Source: Roseofilum capinflatum BLCC-M114 (lineage in GTDB: Bacteria > Cyanobacteriota > Cyanobacteriia > Cyanobacteriales > Desertifilaceae). From it: 64,000 bases of DNA. Of the stretch, positions 63,453-64,000 are shown one piece after another. The stretch covers positions 155,541 through 219,540 of the forward strand of contig NZ_JAQOSO010000055.1 in NCBI RefSeq assembly GCF_030068505.1, given 5' to 3'. The translations under genes were made by a program, and so were the position numbers. Numbering within the stretch: position 1 is the first letter of the stretch; each line of letters starts with the position of its first letter. The notes under the pieces were generated by a model that ran no database searches, was not told where the DNA came from, and saw only the letters and a program-made list of their open reading frames with translations.

Positions 63453-64000
63453 TCATTGTACTCCAATACTAGCTTTGTAGGCATTTCGTTGCGCTTCTCT
63501 CCCCACTTCATCGGTAATCTTTTCCCAGCCTTGTTCAATTTGTTGTATGGCTTGTTCTGTGGTGATTTCATCTCTGAGATATGCCCCCAAGACCGGATCT
63601 AAAACGTCCTGTTGATAGCGGTTATTGTAGGGAACCCGCAAATCTAAAACCACATTCGCATTACTCAAACTTAAGCCAATCGCGCCTAAATATCTCTGGG
63701 CCGCTTCAGCACTCATTCCCGCATCAATCCACAATTTCTGTTTAGAATATTGGGAAAAACGATAGGGATTAAATCCGGTTCCGCCAATGGTAACATCTAC
63801 ATTGGCTTGTGCGGGTTGGCTCATATAGGATAAAAAAGCATAGGCGGCTTCTTTACGGCGCTCATTACTGGCAGCATTAACTGCACCTGACCATCCCCCA
63901 AAGGCAGCATAGGGAGCGTGATTTACCCCATTAATCGCATAAGGACAAGTCGCTTTATCACAGGTTACTAATGCTCCAGTTTCTCGGTCTAAGATTTCCC
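63453..64000 (-). CDS. ABC transporter solute-binding protein, C-terminal part
   Basis: The minus-strand frame runs from the window edge to a stop at 63453, about 182 codons. CPYAINGVNHAPYAAFGGWS, NERRKEAAYAFLSYMSQPAQ and AYLRDEITTEQAIQQIEQGW fit the C-terminal lobe of type 1 (sugar-type) extracellular binding proteins. It ends RNAYKASIGVQ. The N-terminal lobe and the lipoprotein signal are outside. An in-frame ATG at 63824 is internal and not the start. The substrate cannot be inferred. Confidence 0.85.
   Translation of the reverse strand, partial: EILDRETGALVTCDKATCPYAINGVNHAPYAAFGGWSGAVNAASNERRKEAAYAFLSYMSQPAQANVDVTIGGTGFNPYRFSQYSKQKLWIDAGMSAEAAQRYLGAIGLSLSNANVVLDLRVPYNNRYQQDVLDPVLGAYLRDEITTEQAIQQIEQGWEKITDEVGREAQRNAYKASIGVQ

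Noticed and set aside
1..64000. tRNA, rRNA or tmRNA genes
   Set aside because: No cloverleaf with a GGTTC-A-ANYCC arm or ribosomal RNA sequence was noticed in any intergenic gap. A covariance-model scan would be decisive.

Overview
The window is cyanobacterial chromosome. HIP1 octamers (GCGATCGC) occur throughout. Cyanobacterial marker genes include a beta-carboxysome operon (ccmK2-K1-L-M-N-O), a CO2-uptake-type ndhF, the division gene zipN/ftn2, a Ycf51 protein, a DUF3611/TIC21-like protein and a four-ACT aspartate kinase. Heptanucleotide tandem repeats (STRR) between genes suggest a filamentous, Oscillatoria-like strain, but the genus cannot be fixed from this sequence.

Layout. 0-8 kb: a 5'-truncated IS110 transposase, a HEAT-repeat protein, a tandem pair of EthD-like genes (the first a deletion pseudogene), a DUF3611 membrane protein, a PadR regulator, a PEP-CTERM surface protein and accD. 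8-13 kb: a minus-strand run of a DUF2007-like protein, pilD, a small conserved protein and zipN, then pdhA on the plus strand. 13-20 kb: ndhF diverges from the carboxysome operon. 20-31 kb: pentapeptide, WD40, TPR/protease-like and DUF29 proteins, a tiny orphan CRISPR array with an HNH-nuclease relic, a YghU-type GST, a GAF/HD-GYP protein, a DUF4079 protein and an ABC permease. 31-36.6 kb: glyA, a WecA/MraY-like transferase and lysC. 36.6-45.7 kb is the most accessory part: a frameshifted DUF2283 gene, a subtilisin with a Cys-rich tail, an nSTAND NTPase with pentapeptide repeats, a phosphorothioation-associated methyltransferase with a duplicated flanking domain, a MITE, and two related unknown proteins. 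45.7-64 kb: pepF, rimI, lysA, cdaA-uppS, an M16 peptidase pair, ycf51, dacB, treS-maltokinase diverging from malQ, cysC and the C-terminus of an ABC solute-binding protein.

Functional groupings. The carboxysome genes supply shell hexamers, the pentamer, the Rubisco/carbonic-anhydrase scaffold and the shell adaptor. ndhF, read divergently from the same 457-bp spacer, probably belongs to an NDH-1 complex that hydrates CO2. lysC and lysA serve the aspartate/diaminopimelate route; dacB, uppS and the WecA-like enzyme serve the envelope. cdaA and uppS overlap by ATGA. TreS-Mak and MalQ form a divergent maltose/trehalose/glucan pair, although the maltokinase half has Asn where Asp is expected in a key motif.

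Most worth a second look: the subtilisin/nSTAND/phosphorothioation-methyltransferase stretch as a possible conflict locus; the relic CRISPR array; and the dense set of small mobile-looking repeats. These include three MITE-like elements, a covarying palindrome family, and 7-mer arrays that reach into gene starts and ends. All calls come from reading the sequence; no database search was run.
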